Below, in pieces: positions 5,104 to 6,170 of a stretch of DNA of 6,170 nt. A model generated the notes under the pieces. The model saw only the letters and a program-made list of their open reading frames with translations. It was not told where the DNA came from and did no database searches. Within the stretch, counting starts at the first letter, position 1, and each line of letters starts with the position of its first letter. A program made the position numbers and the translations under genes. Origin of the DNA: Cryomorphaceae bacterium (GTDB lineage: Bacteria > Bacteroidota > Bacteroidia > Flavobacteriales > Crocinitomicaceae); contig NYTQ01000010.1 of the NCBI GenBank assembly GCA_002683585.1, forward strand, positions 7,655 through 13,824, in the 5' to 3' direction.

Positions 5104-5325
5104 TTATGATAATTTTGCTTTTAGTTCTTTGTAGCCACCAACATGTTCACCGTCTATCCAAATCTGTGGCATAGTACGTTTTGTTGGGTTTTCAGCAATG
5201 AATTCTTTGATTGCTGTTGGGTTGTCTAGATATTTTTCTTCGAATTCTATACCCTTTGAGTTTAATAAGTTCTTGGCCATCACACAATAGCCACATGCTG
5301 GTTTACTGTATACAATAACTTCCAT
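5104..5325 (-). CDS. Glutaredoxin
   Basis: This 73-residue protein is a compact dithiol glutaredoxin, slightly shorter than bacterial GrxC-type proteins of about 80-85 residues. It begins with strand MEVIVYSKPACGYC, giving the redox site Cys11-Gly-Tyr-Cys14. TMPQIWIDG (51-59) supplies the cis-proline (Pro53) of the thioredoxin fold, and VGGYKEL (62-68) is the glycine pair used to bind glutathione. All key elements are present, so it should be active. In T4-like phages such proteins (NrdC in T4) donate electrons to ribonucleotide reductase for deoxynucleotide synthesis; no reductase gene is visible in this window, so that partner is inferred. The ATG overlaps the stop of the preceding gene by one base (TAATG), and GGAGA inside that gene serves as ribosome binding site. 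It is the last gene of its block, followed by a 37-nt gap. Confidence 0.95.
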   Translation of the reverse strand: MEVIVYSKPACGYCVMAKNLLNSKGIEFEEKYLDNPTAIKEFIAENPTKRTMPQIWIDGEHVGGYKELKAKLS

Positions 5326-5549
5326 TAAAATTTTTCTCCATTCATCTCAACTGTGATTGTTTGTGCATCATTCAGTTTCTTTTGTGTATCTATCAATTCG
5401 TTTTGTTTTGTCACAACGTAGGTCAACATGCTACTGATAGCATCACGTAATTGTTTTGCATCGTGCATTTTCATTCTCACTTCAGGTTGACGTGTTTGTT
5501 CGTTTGCATTTACCAGTGCGATAAATTTTTCTATGTGTACAGTGTTCAT
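5325..5549 (-). CDS. 74-aa helical protein of unknown function
   Basis: A 74-residue protein that I do not recognise. The N-terminal VHIEKFIALVNANEQTRQ reads as a helix, followed by VRMKMHDAKQLRDAISSMLT (24-43) and YVVTKQNELIDTQKKLNDAQ (44-63), a long amphipathic helix rich in Gln, Asn and Lys that could form a coiled coil. The tail TITVEMNGEKF looks like a strand. There is no signal peptide, Cys pair or enzyme motif. It overlaps the preceding 158-aa gene by 4 nt (ATGA) and the glutaredoxin gene by 1 nt, which indicates coupled translation within one operon. The coupling to glutaredoxin is positional only and implies no shared pathway. Confidence 0.78.
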   Translation of the reverse strand: MNTVHIEKFIALVNANEQTRQPEVRMKMHDAKQLRDAISSMLTYVVTKQNELIDTQKKLNDAQTITVEMNGEKF

Positions 5550-6022
5550 GCGTTAAGAAATTTTCTAGCAAATGTTTTTACTTTGTATATTGTGTCGAAA
5601 GGTCCATGAAATTTATATTTTTCTAAAGTAATAAGTTTTGGACAAAATTCTTCCTGCCATCCTTTTTTCTTAATGATATAATAACCTGCACAATAAAAAC
5701 TCTTTGATTTTTTTTCTTTTGTGTATAAAGGTAATTTGTGTTTTACATACCACATCCTGTTGTATGGTTCACAGCAACTAGGATAATCGTACACAACATT
5801 TGTCTTTGGTTTCTCTGTGAAGTTCGGTAAGTGTTCTCTTTCAGAGAATAACTGCGAACCAAAACTTTTCACAAGATCCTGTTTTGAAAAAATCTTTCCT
5901 GTGCCTTTAATTCTTACTTCGTATTTGTTGTTTGGTGTCTCAACAATAGACCCAACCTTATTATCTGTAGTATCTGTGATGATCCAACTTGCGTTGTTCT
6001 TTACTGTTTTTATTTGACTCAC
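5546..6022 (-). CDS. 158-aa conserved-looking phage protein of unknown function (GTG start)
   Basis: I cannot assign a function. The 158-residue protein appears to have two parts. Residues ~10-60 form a small strand-rich unit (ASWIITDTTDNKVGSIVETP, then YEVRIKG) ending in a helix. Residues ~75-158 carry a striking block: YDYPSCCEPYNRMWYVKHKL (78-97), PLYTKEKKSKSFYCAGYYII (98-117), EEFCPKLITLEKYKFHGPFD (124-143). The Cys residues (83, 84, 111, 127) might bind metal, but no standard finger spacing is seen. The C-terminal block resembles a protein I associate with marine T4-like phages; this is recall, not a search. The start is GTG (6020-6022), supported by GGGAG 9 nt upstream and a GTGA overlap with the preceding gene. 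The ATG at 6026-6028 is in another frame that soon stops. Confidence 0.8.
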   Translation of the reverse strand: MSQIKTVKNNASWIITDTTDNKVGSIVETPNNKYEVRIKGTGKIFSKQDLVKSFGSQLFSEREHLPNFTEKPKTNVVYDYPSCCEPYNRMWYVKHKLPLYTKEKKSKSFYCAGYYIIKKKGWQEEFCPKLITLEKYKFHGPFDTIYKVKTFARKFLNA

Positions 6023-6168
6023 GTTCCATATCTCCCGTTGAGTGGAGCGGCATACTGTCCAGCAAGATCCTGTATCTTTTGTAGATCAAATAAATGACAG
6101 AACTTCATCAAATATATGCCTACCTGTGGTGAACTCTTAGGAGTCGATGTCGCTTCTTTTATAGTATC
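6019..6168 (-). CDS. C-terminal fragment of an unknown protein (partial at the right edge)
   Basis: The minus-strand frame entering from the right edge is open for 49 codons and ends at TGA (6019-6021), which overlaps the GTG start of the next gene as GTGA. The other two minus-strand frames stop early in this stretch, so this is the likely coding frame. The visible tail runs DTIKEATSTPKSSPQVGIYL, then MKFCHLFDLQKIQDLAGQYA and APLNGRYGT. It is soluble-looking with one probable helix around FDLQKIQDLAGQY. I do not recognise it; the start and most of the protein may lie outside the window. The tight overlap places it in the same operon as the genes that follow. Confidence 0.6.
   Translation of the reverse strand, partial: DTIKEATSTPKSSPQVGIYLMKFCHLFDLQKIQDLAGQYAAPLNGRYGT
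6032..6036 (-). promoter_or_regulatory. Ribosome binding site for the GTG start at 6022
   Basis: GGGAG on the minus strand sits 9 nt before the GTG at 6022, within the last codons of the upstream gene. It supports the GTG start over the nearby out-of-frame ATG. Confidence 0.55.
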
Positions 6169-6170
6169 TA

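Noticed and set aside
6026..6028. ATG just upstream of the 158-aa gene as its start
   Set aside because: It is in a different frame and that frame stops after about 20 codons; the GTG at 6022 has the ribosome site and GTGA coupling.

Overview
The window looks like part of a tailed-phage genome, most likely a marine T4-like myovirus with an AT-rich genome. The host could be a SAR11-type bacterium, a cyanobacterium or another marine Gram-negative. Evidence for a phage: every supported gene lies on the minus strand; genes are packed with 1-41 nt overlaps (ATGA, GTGA and TAATG junctions); many are short proteins of unknown function; and a phage-type glutaredoxin, a solo DNA methyltransferase-like protein and a peptidoglycan hydrolase occur together. 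The assignment to T4-like phages is inference, because no structural or replication hallmark gene is present.

Reading in the direction of transcription (right to left), the first block (6170-5104) holds the C-terminus of an unknown protein, a 158-aa conserved-looking unknown, a 74-aa unknown and a 73-aa glutaredoxin with a CGYC active site. A 37-nt gap follows. It carries GATAAATA, a close match to the T4-type late promoter, inside a TACTAT/ATAGTA dyad. The second block (5066-3317) holds 95-aa and 62-aa unknowns, a 319-aa protein with adenine-methyltransferase motifs in permuted order (NSPY at the N-terminus, DPCCGDGN near the C-terminus), and a 121-aa unknown that starts at GTG inside the methyltransferase end.

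A 101-nt gap with a sigma70-like promoter then leads into the third block (3215-1). This has a MoxR-type AAA+ ATPase; a 60-nt gap with a GC-rich hairpin and a consensus TTGACA/TATAAT promoter; a 410-aa fusion of an HEXXH metallopeptidase-like domain with a VWA domain; an 87-aa unknown overlapping it; a secreted SleB-type cell-wall hydrolase; and the start of a probable small lipoprotein cut by the window edge.

The most interesting content is the MoxR ATPase plus VWA/metallopeptidase pair. In bacteria such pairs act as chaperone-like or protein-remodelling modules. Here each member has its own early-type promoter, and the pair lies just upstream of envelope-directed genes. The permuted methyltransferase and the -10 element lying 6 nt from the VWA start codon (leaderless mRNA, or an internal GTG start) also deserve a second look. 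There is no intergenic stretch over about 100 nt, and I see no tRNA, CRISPR, insertion sequence or credible plus-strand gene.
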